Shown one piece after another: positions 1 to 10,315 of a stretch of DNA of 64,000 nucleotides. Where the stretch lies: the NCBI GenBank assembly GCA_038277395.1, contig CM076190.1, forward strand, positions 127,130,197 to 127,194,196. Reading direction: 5' to 3'. Under the pieces are notes generated by a model. That model was not told where the DNA came from, made no database searches, and saw only the letters and a list, made by a program, of their open reading frames with translations. Source of the stretch: Dryocosmus kuriphilus (taxonomy: Eukaryota; Arthropoda; Insecta; Hymenoptera; Cynipidae). The first letter of the stretch is position 1. Each line of letters opens with the position of its first letter. The position numbers and the translations under genes were made by a program.

Positions 1-151
1 AATGTGATGGAAACTTTCAGACTTGTTACTGTGTTTTTGACAATTTCGATCCCAAATAAAAAAACACCCCTGGCGCCACTTGCTGCCAAAAACTCAATAA
101 TAACTTACCAACAGCGATATTGCTCCTTTACTGACAGAGTAAGAACGTGTA

Positions 152-338
152 CCCAGATAGCACAACTAACCGCAGATTGAGGTTAAGTTGGTGAGCAACT
201 TTCCGTTAATCTACTGCCGCAATCGGACAACAACTTGACGGTAACAGTTGTAAATTCTGAAGTTGACGTAAATTTGGCTTAAAGTTGACGAAAAAAGTTG
301 AACACCAACTAGTTGAACTACAACTCTGGCTATCTGGG
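152..338. mobile_element. 187-bp MITE with CCCAGATAGC inverted ends
   Basis: The ends CCCAGATAGC and GCTATCTGGG are perfect inverted repeats, flanked by TA on both sides (150-151 and 339-340), so the matched block reads GTACCCAGATAGC at 149-161 and its reverse complement at 329-341. The interior is too short to code and is dense in the word AAGTTG or its complement CAACTT. Together with the CCC start and two-base duplication this resembles the larger elements at 2745, 17464, 45670 and 50891. It is non-autonomous; the superfamily is not certain (CACTA/CMC-like or ISL2EU-like are options). Confidence 0.75.
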
Positions 339-341
339 TAC

Positions 342-2169
342 CTAGTGCAAATTGAATTCGTTGCTGTTTATTATTTTTTATTTTGAACTTTTATTGCTCC
401 TCGAATTCACGCTTTGCCACACACTGTTCTTTTACATTTATTAATATTTTCCCAAATTTCTTTCGCATTATTTTAAGTTTTATTTTTAAATACGGGGCAA
501 AAAATATCGATCTCAGGACTGGCTTGGTCACGTGACCCACCTTTTACATAGCCTTAATACCGAACCAACTTTTCCACCTCCAATTTCCTTGTGCGTTTTG
601 CATAATCGACGTTTATATGCAAAAAATGCCAAAATAGCCCCTTTTTTGGACAGATTTGTTCAATTTACTCGAAAAATATCAATTTAATCGTAAATATGCA
701 TAGAACTAAAATTGTAGAAAATGAAATTATCTACAAAAGTCCGTGGTTCAAAATTGAAACATTTCATTCCACGCAGTTGCAGAGGACGAAAAAGGAAGAA
801 AAATGTGAAAAAACAGATATTCTTTGCCCGAAAAATTTTGATTGAAATAATTAATCTATCTTAACGACGATTTTTCCACAAAAAAGCTTAACTTTTCATG
901 ATTCGAATGCAGCAAACCCGAATTCAATATCTCTTTTAGTTGCTCAGTAATCTTAACTGTTTACTAAGATTATGCAAATTAGATTAACGTATTTAAAATA
1001 CTGTATATGTCAGAAAAAAAGTTTTACACTTACCGCAGTGTTTCTACGTATACTAGAATTCTCAAACTACCATATGCGATAATTTAATTAACAATTTTTA
1101 ACATTTCACCGATCGAAACGGTTATTTAAAAAAGTGATCGATTTTTCACCTTAATTACAAATGAAATAGTTCTGCGACTTTTTATTATAATTAAATCTGA
1201 AAATTTCCATACCAAGTGCTTGGGAAAATGAATCTTTTGACGCTTTAAGCGCTGAATTTTGATGATTTTGTCCCGAGTTATTGAATCCCGAACATGAAGA
1301 GCTACTTGTATTCTCGACGTTTGAACAACAATATAACGAAAAAAAAATACTGCCGCATAGGTTTTTCTGCGTACTTTTCATATATTAAAAAAAGAAATAC
1401 GTTACTTCTAACATTCAACTACAATTAATTCAAAAAGACCAGCCAATTCACGCGCAACTCACGCGCGGAAACTGAAAGTCGGAGTGGAGAGGATCACTCG
1501 GCGTGACGAAAAAAGTTGAATCGTCGCGTTCAAAATCGTTGTGCGCTCTTTATCTCCACTTATCTTAGCTTCTAATCAACCAAACTTTACGTTTTTTTTT
1601 TAAAATCGATATAGCAAATTGCAAGGAATTCAATGGTAAAACAACTTTTATTCTATTTTTTTAAGTTAATGAAGTACGACGGCCATATAAATTTCTTTTA
1701 TTTTTTCATGTCGTACAATCACGGAATTTCGAGGATTGTTGTATAATTTTGTAACATTTTTGCCATGTCAAACCAAAATATTATTGCTATTAATGAAAAA
1801 TGGATTAAAGATAATCGGAACTGATAATAAATTTATATTTATAGAGTTTGTCAGCTAAGATTCGATATTCTCTCTCTGTAAAAACATTATATGTATGTAC
1901 ATTGAAAAAATATATCGTAAAAATTGTAAATATTACATGTACATTATGTTTCTCAAATACATTCCTTTCAAACTATGAACAAAAATAATTATTTTGATGA
2001 AAAAAGTCTGAAAAAATCTAGCCGCCCAGAGTCAACAGTCCGTTTCAATATAGATAAGTTTAAAACACAAACAGAAACATTGAATTATCGAGTAGAGATT
2101 TCTAATAGTTTCGACGCTCTTTAAGAACAGAGAGAAAATAACGATAATTATAAGGAGCCGCGAAACATA
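342..2169. other. AT-rich stretch, no gene recognised
   Basis: Only short reading frames occur here. A 76-codon frame on the minus strand (1151-1381) has no recognisable motif. A GGTCACGTGACC palindrome lies near 529-540. From about 2040 the sequence begins to look like the decayed upstream part of the LINE that follows. Confidence 0.5.
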
Positions 2170-2744
2170 CTACAGGTTTAAAGAAAGTTACCAAAAGCAA
2201 ACCGTGGTTCGACGAAGAGTGCAAACTATGGTTTAAAAAGCGAACGAAGGCCAAAGGAATTAGTTTAAAAAATAAGTGCGATCAAACACATAAGAAGTAT
2301 CTTGAGATTAGTAAAAGTACAAAAATGTTTTACAGATCCAAGAAAAGGGAGTGGGAAAAGAATAAAATACTAGCAATAGACACGCATAATAAACAAAATA
2401 AGGAAAGGCTTTCAAACTAGAACGGAACGTACGCGAAGCCCCCGTAATTGATGAGCCAACTGACAAAGAAATAGAAATGGCCATAAAGAAGTTGAAAAAT
2501 AACAAAGCCGCGGGCATCGACGACATACCGTTAGAACTGATAAAAAATGGGGGCACTTGCCTCACAAGGCAAATTTGTAAATTAATACGCACAATATGGA
2601 AAACAGAAAGTATACCGGAGGAATGGAGAACCTCTATTATTATAAAAATTTTTAAAAAAGGCAATAAGACGAACTATAACAATTATTGGGGAATTTCACT
2701 TGTGCCTTTGTGCTATAAGAATAAGACCCTGTCCAATGTAATCT
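2170..2744 (+). pseudogene. LINE reverse transcriptase, 5' part
   Basis: Broken frames encode a linker with KPWFDEECK, then the first reverse-transcriptase blocks: NNKAAGIDDIPLELIKNGG, IPEEWR and NYWGISL (normally NYRGISL). The frame from 2477 stays open to the inserted element at 2745. An in-frame stop near 2420 and missing upstream endonuclease show it is dead. The style is that of RTE/Jockey-like insect non-LTR elements; the exact clade is uncertain. The coding sequence resumes at 4114 on the far side of the insertion. Confidence 0.8.
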
Positions 2745-3078
2745 CCCGTGAGGAAATTGAAATCGGGAACTAGTCAGGTTCCCAACTAGTTGACCCCACT
2801 TAAAGTCGGGAACTGGTCGGGCCACCTGGCCAGTCCCCGACCATGATCGTCACGCTCGATTAGTCAGGAACTAGTCGGGTCATCCGACTTGTTCTGGTCG
2901 GGTCTGGTCTGGTACAAGTCGGGGTCTGGTTGGGTATAATAAATAATCAAATGATATAATTACTTTTTTACAAATAAGACTCTAATATATAAGTTTTGTC
3001 ATTAATTAAAAATATTTTTAAAAAGTTTTGTGCATAAAAAGATTAAAAAATGAGTTCTCATAGAACGCGAACCTGGCG

Positions 3079-3151
3079 GGTTTCGAACCTTTGATGCATC
3101 TCCATTATATTCTGCTGTGATAGTTTCCCGTCGCCTTTACCAACTGAGCTA
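3079..3151 (-). other. tRNA-like promoter remnant (A box and B box)
   Basis: On the minus strand, TAGCTCAGTTGG (3151-3140) fits the pol III A box and GGTTCGAAACC (3089-3079) is a perfect B box. The 50-nt gap between them is longer than in a standard tRNA, and the D stem does not close (GCTC has no GAGC partner). It is probably a decayed tRNA or tRNA-derived SINE head carried by the surrounding DNA element, not a working tRNA gene. Confidence 0.45.
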
Positions 3152-3340
3152 ACTGAAAGTTGAAAATTTTTTCTTATTTGCCTTATATGCGGGTATATCC
3201 ATTCCGTTATAACTATTATTTATTAAATTAAACAAATAAATGATGTCACAATTATTATTTTCTGAAATATAATAAATATAACACATTGAATTGTTCATTA
3301 TACATATTATAAATAATTCTTTTAGTACTGTAATATTATG

Positions 3341-3347
<7 letters not shown>

Positions 3348-3372
<25 letters not shown>
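3348..3372. repeat. (AT)n microsatellite
   Basis: About 12 AT dinucleotides, inside the AT-rich core of the 2745-4113 element. Confidence 0.9.
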
Positions 3373-3381
<9 letters not shown>

Positions 3382-4113
3382 AAACAATTATTGTTTAATT
3401 ATTTATTTAAAAAATATATATTCTTATAATTCAGAAACATTACAATAATTAATTTATCGAATTGGAGATGTTCCGTTGATAATAATAATTTTTTTAATAA
3501 TAAAATTAATGTTTATAAAATTTTATTATAATTTTATTCATATATATATATTAGAATATCGTTTTTTCGGTGAAGGTATACAAAAGTATAGGCTGACAAA
3601 ACCCTGATTAGAACCCGACTAGAACACGACCAGGACCTGTGTAGGAATTTTATCAAAAAATTGATCCAGTATTTTTACGAAATTTTTGAAATGAAATATC
3701 TCTAATGACTGGGCTATATAAACAAATATTGATAACAAAAATAAGAAATTTCGCCAAAACAGTAGCCCGACTAATTCCCGACTAGCCACTAACTAGGGAA
3801 CTGAAGAAAAAAGAACCCAATCAGCCCCTGACTAGTACCTGACTTGTGATAGGGACAGTTTAATTTGATAACTGGAATTTGAAAAAGAAAAAAGCCCAAC
3901 TAGACCCCAACCAATCTCCGACTAGGTACGTAGTCAAAATTAATAACCCGACCAGTTCCCGACTTGTAGTGGGGTCAAATTTGGAGCTATTTGTGCACGG
4001 GTAGTCCCCGACCAGTCCCCGACTAGGTACTTACTTAGTCAAAATAATAACCCCGCTAATCCCCGATTGGTCCCGACTTATACTAGGGTCAAATGGGGCT
4101 ATTTCTACACGGG

Positions 4114-4620
4114 CTTAAGTAGACTAACCCTTTTTTTGCTGAGGAAATCATTGGGGTTACCAGTGTGGATTCCGCCGAAACCGGTCTACAAGCGATCAAA
4201 TGTTTACAATTAGACAGCTGTTAGAAAAGACATTGGAATTTAATGAAGCAATACATCAGCTATTTATCGACTTCAAAAAAGCTTACGACTCTATTATACG
4301 CGCACGAATGTACTGGATTCTGGAGTTTTTGGGTGTACCAAGGAAATTGGTTAGACTTATCAAAGTCTGCTTAAGCAGTAGTAGGGATAGAATATGCGTA
4401 AACGGAAGTTTATTTGAAGAGTTTTTGATCCAAGATGGCCTGAAACATGGCGATGCACTTTAGTCCATCCTTTTCAACTTTGTTTTAAAACATGTGGTCA
4501 GACAAGTACAAACGAATCCGTCCGGTGCTACCCTCAATGGGATAATACAAATTCTGGGATATGCGGATGATCTCGACTTATTCGGGGATGATAAAGAAAC
4601 GGTAGCTAAAAATGACAAAC
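4114..4620 (+). pseudogene. LINE reverse transcriptase, 3' part
   Basis: This continues the LINE interrupted at 2745. Readable blocks in order are FFAEEIIG, then after a one-base frame change YQCGFRRNRSTSDQMFTIRQ, FIDFKKAYDS (catalytic block A), GLKHGDAL and, after a TAG at 4461, SILFNFVL and LGYADDLDLF with the catalytic DD. At least one stop and one frameshift are present. Coding similarity fades after about 4620 and no LINE 3' end is recognisable. Confidence 0.8.
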
Positions 4621-6591
4621 ATAATTATAACCATAATGACTTTCATAAATTGAAGCTGTTTCATTAAAGACGTTGATCGGTGTACAGGTTAAGTTCTTTC
4701 AGTACAATAAGTTTAGAGTTTCGAATTAAAATGGGAAGTATGAGTCCTTTAATCAAGCTTGCTCATCTGACTTCAAGTTATCATCATATCAGAAACCAAA
4801 GTGCAGATTAAAATGTTTGGAACTAATAATTCTTTCACCCACTGCACCATATAGTATAGTATGGTATAGTATATTTTAGTATAGTATAGTATAATATAGT
4901 TGAGTATAGTATATTATAGTCAGCTTGCCTGTGTCCAATTTCAAGTTTATCTTACTAGAGTTCACACTCGATTCCGTGCTGTCAATTTACATAATTCCTA
5001 TGTACGTTACCATACGTGCATGTGCATTAGGCTGTCTTCTCTTTATTGATCGAAGATTTTGAGTAAACTATTCCTTATCGATTCAGTCTTCGATTTTTAT
5101 TGGCAAACACGTTATTTAGACATTTTAAAGCTATGTTATAGCATTTTAGGGATATGTTGTAATATTTTTAAAGAATTTCGTAAAATGTAAGGCTTACGTT
5201 GATCGGTCCTTGATTTTATCAACAAATTAAATGTTTATATATTCTATAAGTATATGCATCATTCATCTCTAATTATTTCTTTGCTTTTTCATTAACCAAC
5301 TCCTTAATGGATTTCCCTTTGATATTTGTCGACAGGAAGCTGACGTCATATTTTCATTGATTGAACAAAAAACATAAGTTTAACATTGTTTGGTAAGAAA
5401 TGAATTGTTTAAGCATTTCATAGCTGTGAGTCATTCATCTGACGTAATAGCTTTGTTAATTTTAATAACAAATTTCTTATCAATTCTTTCATTTGATCTT
5501 TAGCCGACAAATGAACTTTAATAATAAATATAATGTAAATAATTTAATTTGAAAGTATGTGACGTCAAGAGCAGGTAATTGACCCGTTGCAGAAGTGAAA
5601 CTGTTCAACCCATAAGCACTCCTTATTTTATTTTATAGTGTGATTTTTTTTATTGAAAATTCGATGCTTAAATTTTGCGCTACACAGATAATCACTCACT
5701 TCAAGCATTTTTAACAGAATAATAATATTTATTATTCAGAAAATTGGTAGTAACTTATTTGATTGTAAAGATCGAAAATGAATTTTTTTTTATTATATGA
5801 GAAAACACACATTTTTCATGTTTAGGGGTGGTTTATTTCATCTTAAGGGTGCTATTTACCATACAAATAGTACATGGTACATTATATGTTTTTTCATGCG
5901 TCTCTCTAGATATAAATTAGTAAAATTTCACTAATTGCTAGTAAAAACTTAAACTAATTCGACTAGTCAAAATGTTTACTAATTTGATAGTGGAACTTAT
6001 TCGAAATATATGAAATTATTTAGGGCTATATATATTAATTGAAGAAGGTTATAGAGATAAGACACGAGACAAATTGAAAAGTGTAATGTAAGAAGACGAT
6101 TGTGTAACATTATTGTTTGCAACACCCACTTCTAAAGTTGCACTTTATGTGCCCTAAAATTATGTGTAAAGTAGGTCTTTAAAACACAGTGACGTCACTG
6201 TACATAATGTAATGTCATTATGCACGCTTACGTCACAGGTGTGTGTAAAGTATGCCCATTATGCACGGGTGACAATCTTACACATTCTTCGTGAATTGGT
6301 GAGTTTAATCACAGCCAGAGTTAAGCGAGCAATTAACTTGAGGTAAATTACACGATTTCTTATACTAATTTATTTTATATTTGACTTACTTAGTCCATTC
6401 ATGTGATATAAACTGAATGCAACATAACCTATAACTTTTTAATAAATTTCGGAGTAGGCGTCCAGTGCTTCCAACGAGCGACGTTTATAGATAAGGTTAG
6501 GTGATACATTGTATTTTATATACATATATTTTGTTCAATTATGATTTAGTTATAATGCAACTTTTTCGGTTGGGCGTTGCAAAAAACACAC
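4621..6591. other. AT-rich non-coding stretch
   Basis: No gene is recognised. It contains the TATAG microsatellite at 4850-4920 and a perfect 16-base palindrome ACAGTGACGTCACTGT near 6186-6201, which contains a CRE-type TGACGTCA, followed by further short inverted repeats around ATAATGTAATGTCATTAT. The palindromes may belong to an old transposon. Confidence 0.4.
4850..4920. repeat. Imperfect (TATAG)n microsatellite
   Basis: Repeated ATAGT/TATAG pentamers with scattered substitutions over about 70 bp. Confidence 0.85.
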
Positions 6592-6688
6592 GTGCGTACA
6601 CAGGTGGTCATTACGAGTTTGTTGCAGCATTTACCTATGGCTCATCCTGCAAACTCCACACTCGTAATAATCACCTGTTTTACGCACT
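6592..6688. repeat. Hairpin-forming inverted repeat
   Basis: GTGCGTACACAGGTGGTCAT and following bases (6592-6627) pair with CTGCAAAC...ACTCGTAATAATCACCTG...ACGCAC (to 6688), leaving a loop of about 20 bases. Pairing is interrupted by a few mismatches and a bulge. It could be a small MITE remnant or a stem-loop transcript; no target duplication was seen. The open frame across it (6501-6698) follows from the palindrome and is not called a gene. Confidence 0.6.
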
Positions 6689-9463
6689 TGTATCGTAAAT
6701 TACTATTTTAACTTTCTCGAAACACTAATAAAGAAATAGTGTGAAATTTTTAAATTATGTTATCATTATGTAAAAATTAGAATTATTTAAAACTTAATTT
6801 ATTTTACTTTGCTTTATTCACGATAAAAATAATCCCCTTATTGGGTGTGCAGTCACAGAAACAGCACGTAATGCGATAAAAAGACAACAGCGCACGTGAC
6901 ACATGAATTATTTTATTTTTTATCTTAAGGCTACTTATATGTAATAATACCCCCGTTAACGACTTTCTTTCCTACAAACTCATTTTCACACAAAATGAGA
7001 TATCGACTGGAAAGTTAGTGAAATTAAATATGAACCCAGGAAGCTTTAACTGTTTCTGAATAATTAGAGCTACACAAAAAAGATTCCAAAAATTTCTTTA
7101 AAAAAAAATTTCTCTATATTCACACCTGATATTGATGCTTAAACTGAATTCAGCGTCATCATTTGTCGAAAATCTTAATTACTTTGCTTGCAGTAAACTT
7201 TGATATTCGAACAGGAAAACTAAGATTCGAAGAAAACAGATCTTTGTCGATACAAATGTTACCTTTGCCGAGTATAAATTTGGTTAATTTCTATAAACCT
7301 TTAATAATTATTTTGTTTTCTTGTTCTTCATATTTTGGCTATGTTTTCATTGCAAATATTCTCGTAGGAATTTTTCTTACGTTAACTAGATAAACATTCC
7401 ACGTGTTAAATATTTAATATAAAAAGGCAATTTTACAGACTGAGATAAAGTACTTCTGGTTTATTCAAAATTTTTATAAATTAGTACTTCGAAGAATTAA
7501 TTCAGATACTAACTATTGTGTATCATCACCTCGAAATCACAAAATACTTATTGAACAAACCTTGTGCATATTAACAGAAATTTAACTGCCAAATTTTTCT
7601 CGAATTTTTGTGGTTATTTTGTAAAGTTTTTAGCACACTGAACGAAAATTAATTTCGCTCCGATTTGAATATTTCCGAAAAATCAAAAATAACAGAAACG
7701 CATAAATTGTTTTCGTAAGTTGAACAAAGACCATGAGATGAATTTTGATCTTTGTGAGTTCAGCATGGACTTTCTTTATTAGATTCCTTTGTAATGAAGT
7801 ATATATTGTATTTACATTAGATGTATAAAAAAAATTACGAGTAATATTTAAAATTATATTTCAGTCCAAGTTTATCATTACTTTTTATCTTTATATAAAG
7901 TCAACGCAGATAAGCGATCAAATGAAAATAAGTTACAGCAGAATGTAGTAATAATCGCTTCCATTTTATTTAATATAAATTTTCAATATGTGCTACACAT
8001 ACAAAAAAATATATTTGAGTGAAAAATGTATAATTATGAAATCAGCAAATTTTTAAAAAACGTTGAATCATTTTCTTTTAAGATAATATAAGAAAATATT
8101 TTCAGTCAAGGTTTACTGACTCATGTGAGACTTATGTCAGCTTATATTATAAATTATAAAAAGATGAGTCACAATAGTATTTTTCGGCGCACATAAAAGT
8201 AATCAATAACCTGTGTCTTTCTTGTATATGGATTAAACTAATGACAGTCGAGTTCTTAAAAATATTATTGTTTAAATATTTCTTATCCTTTTTAGAATAC
8301 TTTAAGTGACAGAGCATGAAGCCCAGTTTTCAGAAAGCATGGGTGACTCTTTGTTTGGTTAATTTCTCAAAAGCACTTTCGATGACAGCAAACGTAGGCA
8401 AATTTCCTAAAAGTATTTGGATACGACAACCTAATTTCCATATCTTATTGACTCCATGATTTTAAGAATCTACTTTTATTTCATGCTGGTCCTCCATACC
8501 TAAGGAAGGCTGACGAATTCACACTCAAAATTTGTAAAAAGAAAGTTAAAGTAAATTCATTTCAAGTATTAAATTGCTATTGTCTCATTGGTCATCCTCG
8601 TCCCTGCTTCCAGGTTGTAATAATTAAATTAATTTTTATTAATTTAATTTTGCAACACTGGATCAAAAATGAGGAATCAAGAAAGACAAATAGGTATGTT
8701 ATGTAAATTGTTCATGACATTACACATTATAGGTGCTGCATATCCGATAAAAGAGTAAACATATTTTGAAGTTGAATTGGAACACGAACTTGAAAAGATT
8801 CAAATGCTTGTAGAAAAAATTTCTGGAAGGACTGTTACAGATAGTAAATAAAAGAACAATAAAAACAGGTGTTTGTTCAAAAGAATAATTTTTTCCTCGT
8901 ACAAATTTGAAACATATCTTCAGTTGCTAGTCCAAAGTTATCAATTGGAATTGTTATTATATAATGTTTCATAAATTATATTACAATAATAAGCATAGAG
9001 TTTTTGTGGGAAAGATGGTCAATAAGGATAATACATTTTTATTTTCAAAATACATTTAAAGCAGTCTCACTTTAGTGACTGGCTTTGAATTAAAGAAAGC
9101 ACTATTACAGAAAAAAATGTATACTTTCTCTTTTGTTTCCTTAATTATTATTGAGAAAATTTTATTTAGAGCTAATGAAAAGGAAAAAAAAAATTGGTTT
9201 CTATAAAGTGCCTTTCTTTATTTATTTCTAAAGCTAGTTTATATCAAACAGATTATTTCTAAACTAATTTATGAACACAATTGAATTATGTGAAGTAAAA
9301 TAAAAATAATTGACACTTTAAGTAATATTTTATTTTAAAAATATTACACAATTGAAATAGGTTTCAAATGATAAACATTTTGATTATAAACATTATTGAA
9401 TTTTCACATTAATTTACATGAACGATTAGTTTCTGCATAATGATGTTCTTTTTTCGATTGGAA
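6689..9463. other. AT-rich stretch, no gene recognised
   Basis: Short frames only, for example a hydrophobic 76-codon frame at 7163-7393 without a recognisable domain. An AATAAA on the minus strand near 9330 may be the poly(A) signal of the gene whose last exon ends at 9464. Confidence 0.4.
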
Positions 9464-9547
9464 TTAACCTCTTAGACGTATACCACCAAGTAGAGCTTTT
9501 GCAAGGCCTCCAGCTTTGTGATGATGTTTAACGCCACCAGTTGGAGA
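9464..9547 (-). CDS. Last exon of the Gly/Asn/Met-rich gene
   Basis: A minus-strand exon of 28 codons including the stop. The acceptor TTTTATAAG precedes TCTCCAACTGG. It joins in phase 0 to the exon ending at 10032 (donor GTAAGT). The tail has HHHK, Gly-Leu-Ala-Lys and Arg-Leu-Arg-Gly at the C-terminus, a basic helix-like end. This exon was found by following the frame from the donor, and the agreement in phase supports the gene model. Confidence 0.6.
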   Translation of the reverse strand, partial: SPTGGVKHHHKAGGLAKALLGGIRLRG

Positions 9548-10210
9548 CTTATAAAACGGAAAAATATATTATGTAAGTGCAGTCGAGGACACATTTTCAT
9601 CAATACAAGTATCCCTGTTGTGTAAACCGCAAGTAAACTTTCTTATTTTACTAAAAAAAAATGATTATTTAAACAATTTCTATTAGAAGCTGGTTTTGCC
9701 GATTTTTATTAGAATCAAATCCCAACCAAGAAAGACGTGAAAATCACTTGAGGAGTGTCTCTCTCTTTGAAGTTATCAAGCGTCGGCCATCAATACAAGA
9801 GAAGACCACCGGAAAGCACAATAATTATTAGTCGAAATAGTTTACGGGTTTCTTCCACTAAACATCTATGTTGGCCTAGGCATGTTTAAAACATGTTGAA
9901 TACATGTTTAAACATTAACTTTTTATTATAAATAAAACAAACTTGTAATTTTAATTATAATATTTAGACGCAGCTTATCTTTACGATTCTACTAATACCG
10001 AAAACTCATTTTTCGCCAAAATGCCACTTACGTGTGTTGCTCCTCCTGCGCCGCCGTTTGCGCTGTATGATGATGGTCTTGGGCTGCTATATGTTGTTGG
10101 CCTTGGGCTGCTATATGTTGTTGGCCTTGCATATGCTGATGATATTGGGCTTGGGCCATATGGTGAATATGATTGTTGGGTCGGATTACGTATAGAACCA
10201 AATCCAGAAT

Positions 10211-10315
10211 TTGACATTGTTCCTGGAGAATTTGGATACGGCGAGTTGTATCCCGGTCTATTATTAGGGGGCAAATTGGAGTTATAATTTCCACGTCCAT
10301 CATATCCTCCAGGTC
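10211..10315. repeat. Left copy of the ~105-bp direct repeat flanking the LINE
   Basis: This stretch recurs at 12827-12932 with about six substitutions. It lies within the exon (coding GGYDGRGNYNSNLPPNN in reverse). It is read as an unusually long target-site duplication made when the LINE inserted; an internal gene repeat is the alternative. Confidence 0.75.

Larger units (their letters stand above)
2745..4113. mobile_element. 1.37-kb CCC-ended TIR element nested in a LINE
   Basis: The left end begins CCCGTGAGGAAAT; the right end read in reverse begins CCCGTGTAGAAAT. CT flanks both ends. Removing the element and one CT joins the LINE frame as NVILSRL...FFAEEIIG, the expected reverse-transcriptase reading, which confirms the boundaries. 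Both ends are packed with the words GACTAGTC, CGACTAG and CGGGAACT, a subterminal-repeat arrangement like that of CACTA-type transposons. The core (about 2940-3750) is AT-rich with no transposase frame, so it is non-autonomous. It also carries a tRNA-like stretch and an (AT)n tract. Confidence 0.8.

Noticed and set aside
1151..1381. Small minus-strand gene of 76 codons
   Set aside because: No motif, no clear promoter or splice context, and a composition compatible with chance.
7163..7393. Small hydrophobic protein of 76 codons
   Set aside because: An isolated frame in AT-rich DNA with no supporting signals.
10021..10303. Plus-strand and alternative minus-strand frames over the Gly/Asn-rich exon
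   Set aside because: They are shadows of the repetitive exon; only one minus-strand frame joins the donor and last exon in phase.
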